A stretch of 64,000 nucleotides of DNA from Puniceicoccaceae bacterium (GCA_902587165.1 CACIKF010000002.1:1-64000); one strand, 5' to 3'. Positions 39,708 to 50,041 are shown, numbered from the stretch's first letter. Notes: generated by a model not told the origin, from the letters alone. Translations and numbers: made by a program.

Positions 39708-41183
39708 CTAGTTGCCATAGAGTTGCTGATGAGTAATACCTCCTCCAGGAATCTTCTCAGGTTTAACATATTCAATGCTTGTAAGATATGCATCAAGCTT
39801 TGCGTTTAACTCAACTAGCTTTGCCGCATATTCCGGATTTTGGGCATGATTATAGAGTTCCTTTGGATCGGCCGAGATGTGGTAGAGCTCGCTCTTGTAA
39901 TCACCGTCTGGATAACGGACTAATTTCCAATCTTCCGTGCGATATGCATGGAGGGTCGGAGTTCCAGGAAAACCTCCACGGGGACGATAGTCCGATTCTT
40001 TGTAATACTCATACAAGAAACCTTCGCGTCCTTCGCCATCTGGCTGAAGAAGCGGTACCCAACTCTCACCTTGCATGTGCTCCGGAATCGGTGCACCCAC
40101 AATATCGAGTAAACTAGGTGCGAGGTCTATGTTTAGAACTAATTCATCCACCTTTTGAGGATTCTTAAGGCCTGGTTTCCACATAATTAATGGAATGCGG
40201 ATGGATGGATCATACGCCTTGCGCTTATCATGTAAGCCACCGTGCTCACTCATAAAGTATCCATTATCACCTGCGAATATGATTATGGTGTTATCCAATT
40301 GTCCTTTTTCTTCAAGGGCTTTAACGATCAATCCCACCCCATCGTCGACTGCTGTGACCGTGCGCATTTTATCTGGTATGCGTGGATGTAAAGGGGCTTT
40401 GCCTCCGGTAATTCGCCTCCGCTTTAATGCTGACTCAGAAATGTAAACAGGCTTAGCCTCTAAATTATCGTCTAAGTCATCCTGTGACGGAATTTTGATG
40501 TTGCGATAAAGCTTACTATGCCGAGGCGCTGGTGTAAATGGTTGATGCAAGGCCTTATGGCTGAGATAAAGCATAAATGGCTGGTCACCACGCTCTTGAT
40601 TGATGAATTCCACCGCCATATCGTTCAACTCATCCGTCAAATATTTCCCTTTAGGGACTTCACGAGTTGCACCGTCGTGCATGAGAAATTTATCACCAAA
40701 ATACTTTCCTTGCCCCCAAAAACATGCCCAGTAGTCAAAACCAGGACGTGGGCGGTTGTGCATCGCTTGATGCCATTTTCCCATGAAGCCAGTGTTGTAA
40801 CCAGCCTCTTGCAATAACAGAGGGAATGTCGGCAGAGTCATATCGTAGTCAACATGCTCATTTACGATGACTCCGTGGGTAGTGGCATAGACACCTGTCA
40901 AAAAGGAGGCACGAGAAGGGCCACAAAGAGACGTCGTAGTGAAGGCATTCTCGAAGGTAACTCCATTATTAACCAAGAAATCTAAATTTGGCGTCTCGAG
41001 CCATGGGAAATTTCCAATGGCTGCAATTTCATCGTAGCGCTGATCATCTGTAAGAATGAAAACAATATTAGGCCTCTCATCTACAACTGTTCCATTGCCT
41101 TGCAAAGTAAATGACGATAACATCAGGACATATAGGGATAAAGTGGAGCCTGATAAGAAAAATACAGATTTTAGATTAGACAT
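39708..41183 (-). CDS. Sulfatase, formylglycine type, secreted
   Basis: 491 residues from the chosen start MSNLKSVFFLSGSTLSLYVL, a signal peptide. The metal-binding LTDDQRYDE, the formylglycine motif SLCGPSR (Cys87), GKWHQAMH and AGDNGYFMSEHGG are intact. The C-terminal part ends with LYHISADPKELYNHAQNPEY. It is similar in layout to the sulfatase at 36535. An earlier in-frame ATG at 41219 would overlap the divergent GH94-like gene. About 50 nt separate the two divergent genes, so their promoters overlap. Confidence 0.92.
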   Translation of the reverse strand: MSNLKSVFFLSGSTLSLYVLMLSSFTLQGNGTVVDERPNIVFILTDDQRYDEIAAIGNFPWLETPNLDFLVNNGVTFENAFTTTSLCGPSRASFLTGVYATTHGVIVNEHVDYDMTLPTFPLLLQEAGYNTGFMGKWHQAMHNRPRPGFDYWACFWGQGKYFGDKFLMHDGATREVPKGKYLTDELNDMAVEFINQERGDQPFMLYLSHKALHQPFTPAPRHSKLYRNIKIPSQDDLDDNLEAKPVYISESALKRRRITGGKAPLHPRIPDKMRTVTAVDDGVGLIVKALEEKGQLDNTIIIFAGDNGYFMSEHGGLHDKRKAYDPSIRIPLIMWKPGLKNPQKVDELVLNIDLAPSLLDIVGAPIPEHMQGESWVPLLQPDGEGREGFLYEYYKESDYRPRGGFPGTPTLHAYRTEDWKLVRYPDGDYKSELYHISADPKELYNHAQNPEYAAKLVELNAKLDAYLTSIEYVKPEKIPGGGITHQQLYGN

Positions 41184-41236
41184 AGATTTGGAACGTGTGC
41201 ATTGAAGTGCATAATTCAAGGGAAAATAAAATCAAG

Positions 41237-44200
41237 ATGCAAATTAAAGACAAAACTGCTACTGAATGCAAAGATTCTCAAAAGGATTCACCCCTTGTAA
41301 TTCAAGACTACGATGAAATGCCTCCGTTCTTTATGTCACTGATTAGTCGGGACAACTTGTGGGCTTTTATCTCCAGTCGCGGATCACTTACTGCCGGCAG
41401 AGAAAGTGAGGAAAAATCAATTTTTCCTTATGTTACGGTCGACAAAATCCATGACAGTTACGGAACAACAGGCCCACGCACAATGATTCGCCTACAAGAC
41501 AATAAACTATGGGAACCATTCACTCCACATACAGTTAAAGAGCCAGACATTGAGCGTAATTTATCGAAGGGAGTATTGGGCAACTCGATCTGCTTTGAAG
41601 AAATGCGAGTTCGGGACGGTTTATCTTTTAAATATCGCTGGCAACCCGCCGGGCGTTTTGGCTTAACCCGTACAGCCTGCATAGAAAACTGTAGTAATCA
41701 GACAGTCAAACTAGATGTTTTAGACGGCATAGCCAATATATTACCCCCTGGCCTAGATTCGCGCATGCAAGCGAACAGTAGTGTCTTGACCGACGCTTAC
41801 AAACAGAGCGAGTTGCAATCCAACTCTCGCATGGCGTTATATTCTACTGCATCAGGCATTACGGATCGTCCTGAGCCGATGGAAAATCTTCGTGCGAACT
41901 GCGTCTGGTCTTCTGGACTTGATGAAGCCGTAGTTACCCTGGCTACAAAATTACCTGATGCGATGATTCAAGCTAAAGCAATTGATCCGTGCGTTCTAAA
42001 CTGCGGGCAACGCGGTGCCTACTGGTTGCACGGTGAAGTCACCGTAGAGCCTGGTCAAAAAAAAGAATGGGTGATCGTGCTCGATACAGATTTAGATGCG
42101 GCAGGAATTGCTCAACGTATCAAAGAATTAGATACACAAGACGGGCTGAAACTCGTAAAGGATGCGATCGATAGCAATGCGGCAGAACTTGCTAGATTGT
42201 TAGCCAGTGCGGATGCATTTCAATCTGGTAACGACTCAATGTCGCAAATACACCACACCGCCAATGTTCTCTTTAACTCAATGCGTGGAGGAGTCTTCAT
42301 CAACGGGTATAATATCAAGGGAGAACACCTGCAGGCACACGTCAAGCAAGCTAACCATAGACTCTATGATTTACATGAGACTGCCCTCTCAAGCTTGAAT
42401 GGCTGGTTGAACTACAAGGAATGTCGTAGCCAAATTGAAGCGCTTAATGACCTAGATTTACTCCGGCTATTCTTAGAATACTTACCCCTCACCTTCAGTC
42501 GACGACATGGTGACCCTAGCCGACCATGGAACAAGTTTATCATAAAAACTCACGATTCAGACGGCAGTCCGTGCATGTCTTATCAAGGTAATTGGCGGGA
42601 TATTTTTCAAAATTGGGAATCTTTATGCCTAAGCTACCCACTCTTCCTAGAACACGTAGTCACAAAGTTCCTGAACACATCGACTATGGACGGCTACAAC
42701 CCGTATCGTATATTCGACAGCGGATTCGATTGGGAGGAAATCGACGAAGAAGATCCCTTTTCCGGCATTGGCTATTGGGGAGATCATCAAATCGTATACT
42801 TACTACGCTTGATCGAAGCATTGCATGCCCATCAACCTAAAGTATTGAACAGATGGCTAGATGAAAAGGCATTTGTTTTTGCTAATGTACCCTACCGAAT
42901 AAAGTCACTGGAAGCTATTTTCGATAATCCCAAATCAACTATCATTTTTGATTCCGACTTAAGTGCTAAACTCAGAGTACAAGCCAAAGACAAAGGCAGT
43001 GATAGTGCATTGCTGAGATCTACAGATGCATCAATTCATAAGGCCAACCTAACTGAAAAAATATTAATTCCATTACTTGTAAAATTGAGCAATTTCGTGC
43101 CAGGAGGTGGTGTTTGGATGAACACAGAACGACCTGAATGGAATGATGCAAATAATGCGCTTGTCGGGAATGGTTTGTCGATGGTGACGGCTGGTCACTT
43201 ATTGCGATACGTAAGATTTTGTCGTGATTGGTGGAGTCAGCTCGACCACGGCAAACAATTATCTTTAAGCGCTCCAGTCGCTGATTTTGTCGATTCTTTG
43301 CTAGCTATTTTTTCTAATAAGAATACTGATCCGCACGCCAGCACAGCAGATGGTATTCTGCGCGCTCAGGTGGTTCGTGAGTTAGGCCTCTCGGGGCAAT
43401 ATTATCGAGAGCATGTCTACGCTGGCAATTTCGAAACTCAACGAAAGTTAACATTAAAAACTGTGCTTCAACTACTAGAAAATGCTGACCATTGGCTACG
43501 AGCTAGCTTATTAACTGCCAAGCGTACAGACGGACTAATGAATAGCTATAACCTTCTTGATTATACCGCAGACCGCAGCTCGATGTCAGTCCTCGAACTC
43601 AATGAAATGCTCGAGGGACAGGTATCTGGGCTTAGCGCCGGTCACCTAAGCAGCGCCGAAGCAGTCGAGCTAGTCGATACAATGTTTGAAAGTCAGCTCT
43701 ATGTTGAAGATCGCAACAGCTTCTTGTTATACCCAGATCGCAAGTTACCAATGTTTATGGATAAGGGTCTAATTCGGGAGACTGATCTTCAATCCAGTAA
43801 ACTATTGCAACACATGATCAGCGTAGCTGACGCACGACTGGTAAGCAAAGACAGACAAGGTAAATTACGATTTGCATCTGAGTTAAATAACAAAGATGCA
43901 CTATTATTACTACTTAAGGAACTTTCCGCTGAAGTAAGGCTCAGGGATTTAGTAGAACAAGAATTCAGCTTAATCCTGAATATCTATGAAAATACATTTA
44001 ACCACCGAGCCTTCACTGGGCGCAGTGGTGGCATGTTTTCCTTCGAGGGCCTTGGTTGCATCTATTGGCACCAGGTTTCCAAGCTGCTGCTTGCGGTACA
44101 AGAATGTTTCTTCAATGAAGCAGAGAAAACGTCGCCGGACAATGAGCTACTCAATGCATTGGGTGTACGATACTACAAAATTCGAAAAGGCTTAGGATTT

Positions 44201-44680
44201 AACAAGACTGCTAAGGAATATGGCGCATTCCCCTCCGACCCCTATTCTCACACACCCGCGCACAGTGGTGCCCAGCAACCTGGAATGACTGGGCAAGTAA
44301 AAGAAGAAATAATAACGCGGTTTGGTGAGTTAGGTATTCGTATTAGCGGGGGCGCTCTCAACATTGATCCAAGACTGCTACAAACTTCTGAATTCACCCA
44401 CCAATTGCGCACCTTTGAAGCAAGGACTGTGGACGGTAAACATGAAAGCTTTGAGCTCAAAAGCGGCTCACTCGCTTTCACATACTGCCAGACGCCTTTC
44501 ATCTATAGCATAGGCACTGATGCGGCAAACATTCGTATAGAAATAGACTATCAGGGTGACAAAAAACAAGTATCAGAGGGCAGTCAATTACCAGCAGATG
44601 CCTACCAGGATGTAATTCGACGAACGGGGAACATTCGCAGCGTGAGGGTGATAATACCTGAACAAATACTCTTCCAGTAA
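41237..44680 (+). CDS. Large cytoplasmic GH94-like protein, putative phosphorylase or glycosidase
   Basis: 1147 residues, no signal peptide. I do not recognise a named family. The N-terminal 300 residues are beta-rich, with GRFGLTRTACIENCS like the beta-sandwich of GH94 enzymes. The middle (about 350-1000) is helical and reads as an (alpha/alpha)6 barrel, with NWRDIFQNWESLC, DPFSGIGYWGDHQIVYLL and RPEWNDANNALVGNG; the last recalls the GH94 segment carrying the catalytic Asp (WNDG). The C-terminus has SHTPAHSGAQQPG and GGALNIDPRLL, like the closing beta domain of GH94/GH65. GH149 and GH161 beta-1,3-glucan phosphorylases are similarly long. Together with GH16 laminarinase-like genes and a sugar symporter, an intracellular role in oligosaccharide breakdown is likely; the exact reaction is inference. 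An upstream ATG at 41195 would overlap the divergent sulfatase promoter. Confidence 0.5.
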   Translation: MQIKDKTATECKDSQKDSPLVIQDYDEMPPFFMSLISRDNLWAFISSRGSLTAGRESEEKSIFPYVTVDKIHDSYGTTGPRTMIRLQDNKLWEPFTPHTVKEPDIERNLSKGVLGNSICFEEMRVRDGLSFKYRWQPAGRFGLTRTACIENCSNQTVKLDVLDGIANILPPGLDSRMQANSSVLTDAYKQSELQSNSRMALYSTASGITDRPEPMENLRANCVWSSGLDEAVVTLATKLPDAMIQAKAIDPCVLNCGQRGAYWLHGEVTVEPGQKKEWVIVLDTDLDAAGIAQRIKELDTQDGLKLVKDAIDSNAAELARLLASADAFQSGNDSMSQIHHTANVLFNSMRGGVFINGYNIKGEHLQAHVKQANHRLYDLHETALSSLNGWLNYKECRSQIEALNDLDLLRLFLEYLPLTFSRRHGDPSRPWNKFIIKTHDSDGSPCMSYQGNWRDIFQNWESLCLSYPLFLEHVVTKFLNTSTMDGYNPYRIFDSGFDWEEIDEEDPFSGIGYWGDHQIVYLLRLIEALHAHQPKVLNRWLDEKAFVFANVPYRIKSLEAIFDNPKSTIIFDSDLSAKLRVQAKDKGSDSALLRSTDASIHKANLTEKILIPLLVKLSNFVPGGGVWMNTERPEWNDANNALVGNGLSMVTAGHLLRYVRFCRDWWSQLDHGKQLSLSAPVADFVDSLLAIFSNKNTDPHASTADGILRAQVVRELGLSGQYYREHVYAGNFETQRKLTLKTVLQLLENADHWLRASLLTAKRTDGLMNSYNLLDYTADRSSMSVLELNEMLEGQVSGLSAGHLSSAEAVELVDTMFESQLYVEDRNSFLLYPDRKLPMFMDKGLIRETDLQSSKLLQHMISVADARLVSKDRQGKLRFASELNNKDALLLLLKELSAEVRLRDLVEQEFSLILNIYENTFNHRAFTGRSGGMFSFEGLGCIYWHQVSKLLLAVQECFFNEAEKTSPDNELLNALGVRYYKIRKGLGFNKTAKEYGAFPSDPYSHTPAHSGAQQPGMTGQVKEEIITRFGELGIRISGGALNIDPRLLQTSEFTHQLRTFEARTVDGKHESFELKSGSLAFTYCQTPFIYSIGTDAANIRIEIDYQGDKKQVSEGSQLPADAYQDVIRRTGNIRSVRVIIPEQILFQ

Positions 44681-44740
44681 ACGACCCGTCAGCATTCTGC
44701 CGACTGCATAATATTTGATTCAATAAATTAACGCATTGGA

Positions 44741-44758
44741 GCGCTTATTGCATATAAT
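44741..44758 (+). promoter_or_regulatory. Candidate promoter/operator of the GH16 gene
   Basis: GCGCTTATTGCATATAAT, containing a perfect TATAAT at 44753-44758 but no TTGACA-like -35. It matches at 15 of 18 positions the minus-strand sequence at 53023-53006 upstream of the TonB receptor, in the same orientation toward its gene. Confidence 0.5.
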
Positions 44759-44794
44759 TCTTTAACTTATAAATACCCTAGATTCACTTTTCAC

Positions 44795-45688
44795 ATGAAC
44801 GTTCTTAGATTATCTAAAAATGCGAGGAGCATTTTACTAATAGTCCTATTTTCTGGATCAAGCGTGGTATGCGCTACGCCCAATGCTTCTCTCAACCCTG
44901 AGCGCTGGGTATTCTCTTGGTCGGATGAGTTCGACTACACAGGCAAACCGAATCCAGAGATTTGGGACTATGATTATGGCTACCTTGGCTTTAACGAAGA
45001 ACTGCAAAACTATACCGACCAGCCTGAGAATGTTCGTGTAGAAAATGGAGCCCTGGTTATTGAAGCTCGACTAGACGTAGTCAGTGCTAAGCGCTCTAAA
45101 GAAGTGGTGGAGGAATTAAAAGGCTCCAATGCAGATGTTTCAATACTTGGCAACAAAGAGTTCACTTCGGCAAGACTAGTCACACGGGGTAAGAAAGAAT
45201 TTTCTCATGCGCGGGTGGAAGCACGTGCACGCTTTACTCAAGGTCGTGGTTCTTGGCCAGCGATCTGGTTGCTTGGTGACCAGACCAAGAACCTGTGGCC
45301 TCTATGTGGTGAGATCGATATTATGGAACACGTCGGCTACGATCCAAACCACGTTCACTCGGCCGTCCACACTAAGCACTCAAATTTCATGAATCACATC
45401 AACGTTAAGGACAGCGTGATCCTGCCAGATGTCTGGGCTGAATTTCACACCTACGCAGTTGAATGGAGCGCAAGCGAGATCCGATTCTTCATTGACAACA
45501 TATGTTACCATGTGGTGCCGAAGGGCAAACGCACTGACGACGACTGGCCCTTCACTAAAGACGACCTCTATTACCTAATCCTTAACATTGCCGTAGGTGG
45601 AAGTTGGGGTGGTATCGAGGGCATCGACATGACTAGTTATCCGCAAAAAATGATAGTCGATTACGTGCGCGTTTTTGAGAGAAAATAA
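44795..45688 (+). CDS. GH16 endo-beta-glucanase, laminarinase-like, secreted
   Basis: 297 residues. Signal peptide (hydrophobic residues 11-27) then a single GH16 jelly-roll domain. The catalytic motif is GEIDIMEHVG with nucleophile Glu173, Asp175 and acid/base Glu178, the ExDxxE form with a beta bulge as in laminarinases and agarases. WPAIWLLG just before it and the disulfide-compatible WPLCGEID favour a laminarinase-type enzyme acting on beta-1,3-glucan, but specificity within GH16 cannot be fixed by eye. It follows the GH94-like gene by 114 nt and converges with a sulfatase. Confidence 0.9.
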   Translation: MNVLRLSKNARSILLIVLFSGSSVVCATPNASLNPERWVFSWSDEFDYTGKPNPEIWDYDYGYLGFNEELQNYTDQPENVRVENGALVIEARLDVVSAKRSKEVVEELKGSNADVSILGNKEFTSARLVTRGKKEFSHARVEARARFTQGRGSWPAIWLLGDQTKNLWPLCGEIDIMEHVGYDPNHVHSAVHTKHSNFMNHINVKDSVILPDVWAEFHTYAVEWSASEIRFFIDNICYHVVPKGKRTDDDWPFTKDDLYYLILNIAVGGSWGGIEGIDMTSYPQKMIVDYVRVFERK

Positions 45689-45755
45689 AATCTCCGCAGC
45701 CTTCGTTCTTCGGATCCAACAAGTAATTTAGCAGTTATCAGACTTCAGAGCGTAA

Positions 45756-47219
45756 CTATCTCGCCCACTCGGGGCGGTCTTGATATTCAAGTTTTTTGAC
45801 ATGACGGTTACGTCCTGGTTTAACTGCTTCGTCTTGCTTTTTCGCAAGAGCCATCAGTTCTTCAACTACATCCGCGTGTTTACCTGCTATGTTATAATTT
45901 TCGCTTGGATCATGGCCTAGGTGGAAAAGCAGAGGATTCTCATACTTAATTCTTGGTTCACCATCCTCCCATGCACCTTCAGTAATTAGATGGAGTTTCC
46001 AGGGGCCAGAACGAACCGCGTAGAGTTTCTCTTTTCGGTAAAAAAAGAATTCACTGCGTGGACTGTTACCGCCCTTGAGAGCGGGCATCAGGTTCAGACT
46101 ATCTTCGCCTACTGCAGTCCCTTGCCCGAGCGCCGCAAAAGTTGCGAAGAGATCGAGCGCGGAGCCAATATCTCGGCAAACGGAGCCAGCCTCGATCGTG
46201 CCAGGCCACCAGAACAGGGTCGGCTCGCGCATACCACCCTCCCAAGTGGTGCCCTTGCCGCTACGCAACAGTCCTGCGCTGCCACCACGTTCATCCATTA
46301 CGAGCCAGGGCCCGTTATCGGAGGTGAATACCACAAGGGTATTTTCGGCCAAACCTGACTTCCTCAAGGCATTGAGAATAGCTCCCACAGATGCATCTAA
46401 TTCTTCGACGACATCGCCATAAAGTCCGCGCCGACTTTTGTCGCGGAATTCAGCAGACGCATGGAGTGGTATGTGCGGAAAGCTAGAAGCATAGTAGAGG
46501 AAGAATGGCCGATCTTTGTTGTTCTGGATAAACTCAAGGCAGCGATCCGTACTACGACGAGTCAGAGTTGTTTGATCGCACGGATACTCAATCACTTTAT
46601 CGCCTTCCATCAACGGCACCCAGTCATTGATCTTGTTACCCCGAGCCTGCACGTGCTCCAGTGTCATTCCCTCGCGAAGTAAAACGTCTTCAGAGAACGG
46701 CATCCTAGGATCAATCCGCATATCGTTTGAATACGGAATGCCGAAATAGCTATCAAAGCCCTGATTAGTGGGTAGATACTGCGACTGGTGACCGAGATGC
46801 CATTTACCTACACAAGCAGTCACATAACCTGATTCCTTCAGTGCTTCGGCAATGGTGACCTCTGCTGGATCTAAGCCTTCGGCCGACCATTCAAAAAAAA
46901 CGGCCGATGCGGTGCCAGTCTTGACTGGATAGCGGCCGGTGAGTAGACCCGCGCGGCTGGCAGTACAGACGGGGGCAGGTGCGTAAAAATCAGTCCAGCG
47001 CTGCCCTTCGGCAGCCATTTGATCCAGATGGGGAGTGTCAATGGTCGGATGACCATAACATCCTAGGTCCCCGTAGCCGAGGTCATCGGTAAAAATCAGC
47101 ACAATATTTGGCGATTGTGCAGCTATACTCGAGGTAGAGAGCCCACAAAGAAAAGTGGTAATCAAGGAAATGCTTATTAGGCAGAAATTGGAGGGGCGGG
47201 GTCTAGTCTTCATTAGCAT
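45756..47219 (-). CDS. Sulfatase, arylsulfatase A-like, secreted
   Basis: 487 residues. Signal peptide in the first 34 residues. Metal site FTDDLGYGDLGCYG, formylglycine motif VCTASR with Cys85 (the C-x-A-x-R variant), GKWHLGH near residue 140 and TSDNGPW near 300 are intact. This variant and the GYGDLGCYG segment place it with the arylsulfatase A-like group, distinct from the other three sulfatases here. It is the last gene of the minus-strand series receptor, symporter, GH16, sulfatase. Confidence 0.92.
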   Translation of the reverse strand: MLMKTRPRPSNFCLISISLITTFLCGLSTSSIAAQSPNIVLIFTDDLGYGDLGCYGHPTIDTPHLDQMAAEGQRWTDFYAPAPVCTASRAGLLTGRYPVKTGTASAVFFEWSAEGLDPAEVTIAEALKESGYVTACVGKWHLGHQSQYLPTNQGFDSYFGIPYSNDMRIDPRMPFSEDVLLREGMTLEHVQARGNKINDWVPLMEGDKVIEYPCDQTTLTRRSTDRCLEFIQNNKDRPFFLYYASSFPHIPLHASAEFRDKSRRGLYGDVVEELDASVGAILNALRKSGLAENTLVVFTSDNGPWLVMDERGGSAGLLRSGKGTTWEGGMREPTLFWWPGTIEAGSVCRDIGSALDLFATFAALGQGTAVGEDSLNLMPALKGGNSPRSEFFFYRKEKLYAVRSGPWKLHLITEGAWEDGEPRIKYENPLLFHLGHDPSENYNIAGKHADVVEELMALAKKQDEAVKPGRNRHVKKLEYQDRPEWAR

Positions 47220-47346
47220 AAACTACATATAATTTAGAGTTAGTGAGTAGCCAACTGCTAATTCACTAGTTTCCAAAACTAGGCCTGTCCTATAATCAAG
47301 TTCAGTGAATAAACGATAAAGGGAAGCAACTTATCTGCATTGGCCT

Positions 47347-48498
47347 CTACTGCCGTCCGTATACTCGGATATACTCGACCTCCAAGCGCTCTGCAGTCAG
47401 CGTTGAATCTATCTCTCTGGCTCGTCCGCCGCCCATAGCCAAGTTCATTATTAGATTTTGAGGATCGTTAAATGGATATTCCAAGGCATTGGCAGTTTTG
47501 TCGTATGTGTAGACATGCTCACCGTTTAAAAAGATCAGTAGCGATTCTGGCGTCCATTCCAATGCATAAGTGTGGAACTTACCGGCCATTTGCTGGACAT
47601 GCTTTTTACTCGAGATGTGGTTGCCTTGTTTGAAGTAATAGGCGCGCGTGTGGCAAGAGAAATGGGTAAGGCCATCTCCAGTTTCATCATCTATTTCCCA
47701 GCCGTAATTTTCCAGAATATCCAACTCTCCGCAATAGGGCCAAGAAACTTCATCACGATAAGCATCCCCCAGCAACCATATGGCAGCCCAGCACCCGTCG
47801 CGTCCAGAAACCTTGGCACTGAACTCGATTTTTCCGTAGAGTAAGCTCATCCGTCCACGTGTGGTCAACCGAGCGGAGGTCCAGCCACCATCTTCGCGAT
47901 CCTTACGCGCTTCAATGATGAGCCGACCATTTTCACAGCGGGCATTTTCGAGACGATTTTCGGTATAGTAGTGGGACTCACGATTACCCCATCCCCAGTT
48001 ACCAATATCGTAAGCCCAAACCTTAGGGTCGGGCGCGCCATCCTCCTCAAATTCATCCGACCAAACGAGCGTCCATTCGTCACCCTCAAGGTTTTGTTTC
48101 AGGGTGTATGGAGTCAGTTCATGCTCCTTCAACAAGGTGAACCTGATCCACTCAATCGTAGCGGCACCATCGATATAATTGACCCTCATGTTATGCACGC
48201 CTGTGTTCAGCGGAGAACCATCTTTATGAACAACGATAAATTGGTCGGCCGAATTGACTGGCATTGCCGCAGTGATGTCGTAGGTGCGGCCATCCACATT
48301 GTGGATGTAGTCTTCGATAAATAAGGTCGCTTCACCCTTCGCCGACAGCTCGACGCGATAACGCCCAGCAATAGGTATCTCAACATCAAAAGTTGAATCT
48401 TTTATCTCAGACTTGTTGACTGTTACTTCCATGGACATAGCGGGTGACCCCATAAGTGTAATGAATCCTGCGACGAAAAATGATGATTTACTAAACAT
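47347..48498 (-). CDS. GH16 endo-glycanase with N-terminal carbohydrate-binding-like domain
   Basis: 383 residues. Signal peptide about 1-22; residues 24-123 form a beta-rich domain (YRVELSAKGEATLFIED, GVHNMRVNYIDGAATIEWI) like carbohydrate-binding modules of the CBM6/CBM35 fold; the GH16 domain follows from about 140. The catalytic motif is CGELDILENYG with Glu258, Asp260 and Glu263. WAAIWLLGD and WPYCGELD resemble the other GH16 enzyme of the locus, but the two are clearly different proteins, so they may cut different linkages or sulfation states. Gap to the sulfatase is 127 nt. Confidence 0.9.
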   Translation of the reverse strand: MFSKSSFFVAGFITLMGSPAMSMEVTVNKSEIKDSTFDVEIPIAGRYRVELSAKGEATLFIEDYIHNVDGRTYDITAAMPVNSADQFIVVHKDGSPLNTGVHNMRVNYIDGAATIEWIRFTLLKEHELTPYTLKQNLEGDEWTLVWSDEFEEDGAPDPKVWAYDIGNWGWGNRESHYYTENRLENARCENGRLIIEARKDREDGGWTSARLTTRGRMSLLYGKIEFSAKVSGRDGCWAAIWLLGDAYRDEVSWPYCGELDILENYGWEIDDETGDGLTHFSCHTRAYYFKQGNHISSKKHVQQMAGKFHTYALEWTPESLLIFLNGEHVYTYDKTANALEYPFNDPQNLIMNLAMGGGRAREIDSTLTAERLEVEYIRVYGRQ

Positions 48499-48595
48499 GA
48501 TTAACCTTAGCTAATTCAATGTTGATAGATTTTAATGTTAGCATTCTAAATGCCATCTATTGAAGCTTCTATAAATCCATAGACACAGTCCGCGC

Positions 48596-50041
48596 CTACG
48601 GGCTTGTAGGACCCGATTCTTCAGATTCCTCTGCCAGTGCCCTAGCCTCCGCCAACTCTGCTTGCATCTGTTTAATTGTCTTCTCGTCCAAGGCTAGAAA
48701 GAATAAGACAACTCCGTTGAGCAATGCGAGTATCCCAGGAATAATACTATACATTACACAAATGCCCATTAGTGCCCCGGGTGATTGTTCTTCATTGGGT
48801 TGGTAACCAAAGCCAGCAAGCATCCAACCTGAGGCAGCGCCACCAACGGTCAGCCCTAATTTTTGTGCGAACATGGCAGCAGACATCACCAATCCAGTCG
48901 CCCGTCGTCCGAACTTCCATTCTCCATAATCGGCCACGTCTGTGTAGAGCGCCCATACCAATGCGGGTGTGGGACCTGCTAGTAAGCTACCCAATAGGTT
49001 GACCGCGAACATCGTCCAGTAGGCGTGCGCTGGGATGAAGAAGAAGCCAATGACTGTCGCTGAATTTAGCAGGGTAAACAATATCAAGGCATTGCGTTTG
49101 CCCATAGCTCGACCGACCAAACCTGTGAGAGTCACTCCAGCGATAAACATGAGCGTCCCTGAAGATAAGAAAACTGTAAAGCGGTCAAACTCTAGGAAGA
49201 ACCACGAATCAGGATTACCAAGGGTGAACAATGGAAGAAATCCATCATCGACATAATACTTAAAAAAGTGTACGCCCACTGCGCCACGTACGGCGACATT
49301 CGACAAGGTGCATACCGCTGCGATTACCATGATCACCCATGGCCTGTTACGCATCAAAAAACGGATGTCATCACTTAGCTTGACGTGCTTCTTTGGCTGC
49401 GGCTTTACCCGTTCTTTAGTCGCAGCGTAAGTAATCAAAAACATTATGACTGATACGACCCCAAAGAGCGCCATAGTCGATTGAAAGCCTAACGCCTCAT
49501 CGTCTCCGCCAAACATCTTGACCAGCGGACGCACCAACAAGGAAACAACAAAGCCGCCACTGAATGCTCCCACAAAACGATAAGTGGACAGCGCCATTCG
49601 TTCCACTGCGTTCGGAGTGATGACACCCATCAATGCTGAGTATGGGACGTTAATCGCCGTATAAATCATCTTAAACCCAATAAAGGTAAGATAGGCATAA
49701 ATTAGTTTTCCTAAGTCCGCCAAATCTGGATTGGCAAATATCGCATAACCAAAGGCGCCATAGGGAATCGCAAACCAGAGTAAGAATGGACGGTATTTAC
49801 CTTTCTTGGTCTCCACCCTATCTGCGATCGCGCCCATAATGGGATCGTTCACAGCATCCCAAAAGTTAGCCAGCAAGTACATCGTACCGACCGCGCCAGC
49901 ACTTAAACCGAACACATCCGTATAATAATAAAACAGGAAAATATTAAAGAACTGAAAGTATAAATTAGACGCTGTGTCCCCAAGACCATAGCCTAATTTT
50001 TCAATTTGAGTTAGCGTTTCGCTATTTTTTTGTGTCTGCAC
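48596..50041 (-). CDS. GPH-family sugar:cation symporter (MFS)
   Basis: 481 residues with twelve predicted membrane helices. The N-terminal pattern EKLGYGLGDTASNLYFQF and DVFGLSAGAVGTMYLLANFW, then DAVNDPIMGAIADRVETKKG, is characteristic of the glycoside-pentoside-hexuronide:cation symporters. It would bring the di- or oligosaccharides of the pathway through the inner membrane. It lies between the TonB receptor (57 nt) and the GH16 gene (97 nt) on one strand. Confidence 0.93.
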   Translation of the reverse strand: MQTQKNSETLTQIEKLGYGLGDTASNLYFQFFNIFLFYYYTDVFGLSAGAVGTMYLLANFWDAVNDPIMGAIADRVETKKGKYRPFLLWFAIPYGAFGYAIFANPDLADLGKLIYAYLTFIGFKMIYTAINVPYSALMGVITPNAVERMALSTYRFVGAFSGGFVVSLLVRPLVKMFGGDDEALGFQSTMALFGVVSVIMFLITYAATKERVKPQPKKHVKLSDDIRFLMRNRPWVIMVIAAVCTLSNVAVRGAVGVHFFKYYVDDGFLPLFTLGNPDSWFFLEFDRFTVFLSSGTLMFIAGVTLTGLVGRAMGKRNALILFTLLNSATVIGFFFIPAHAYWTMFAVNLLGSLLAGPTPALVWALYTDVADYGEWKFGRRATGLVMSAAMFAQKLGLTVGGAASGWMLAGFGYQPNEEQSPGALMGICVMYSIIPGILALLNGVVLFFLALDEKTIKQMQAELAEARALAEESEESGPTSP

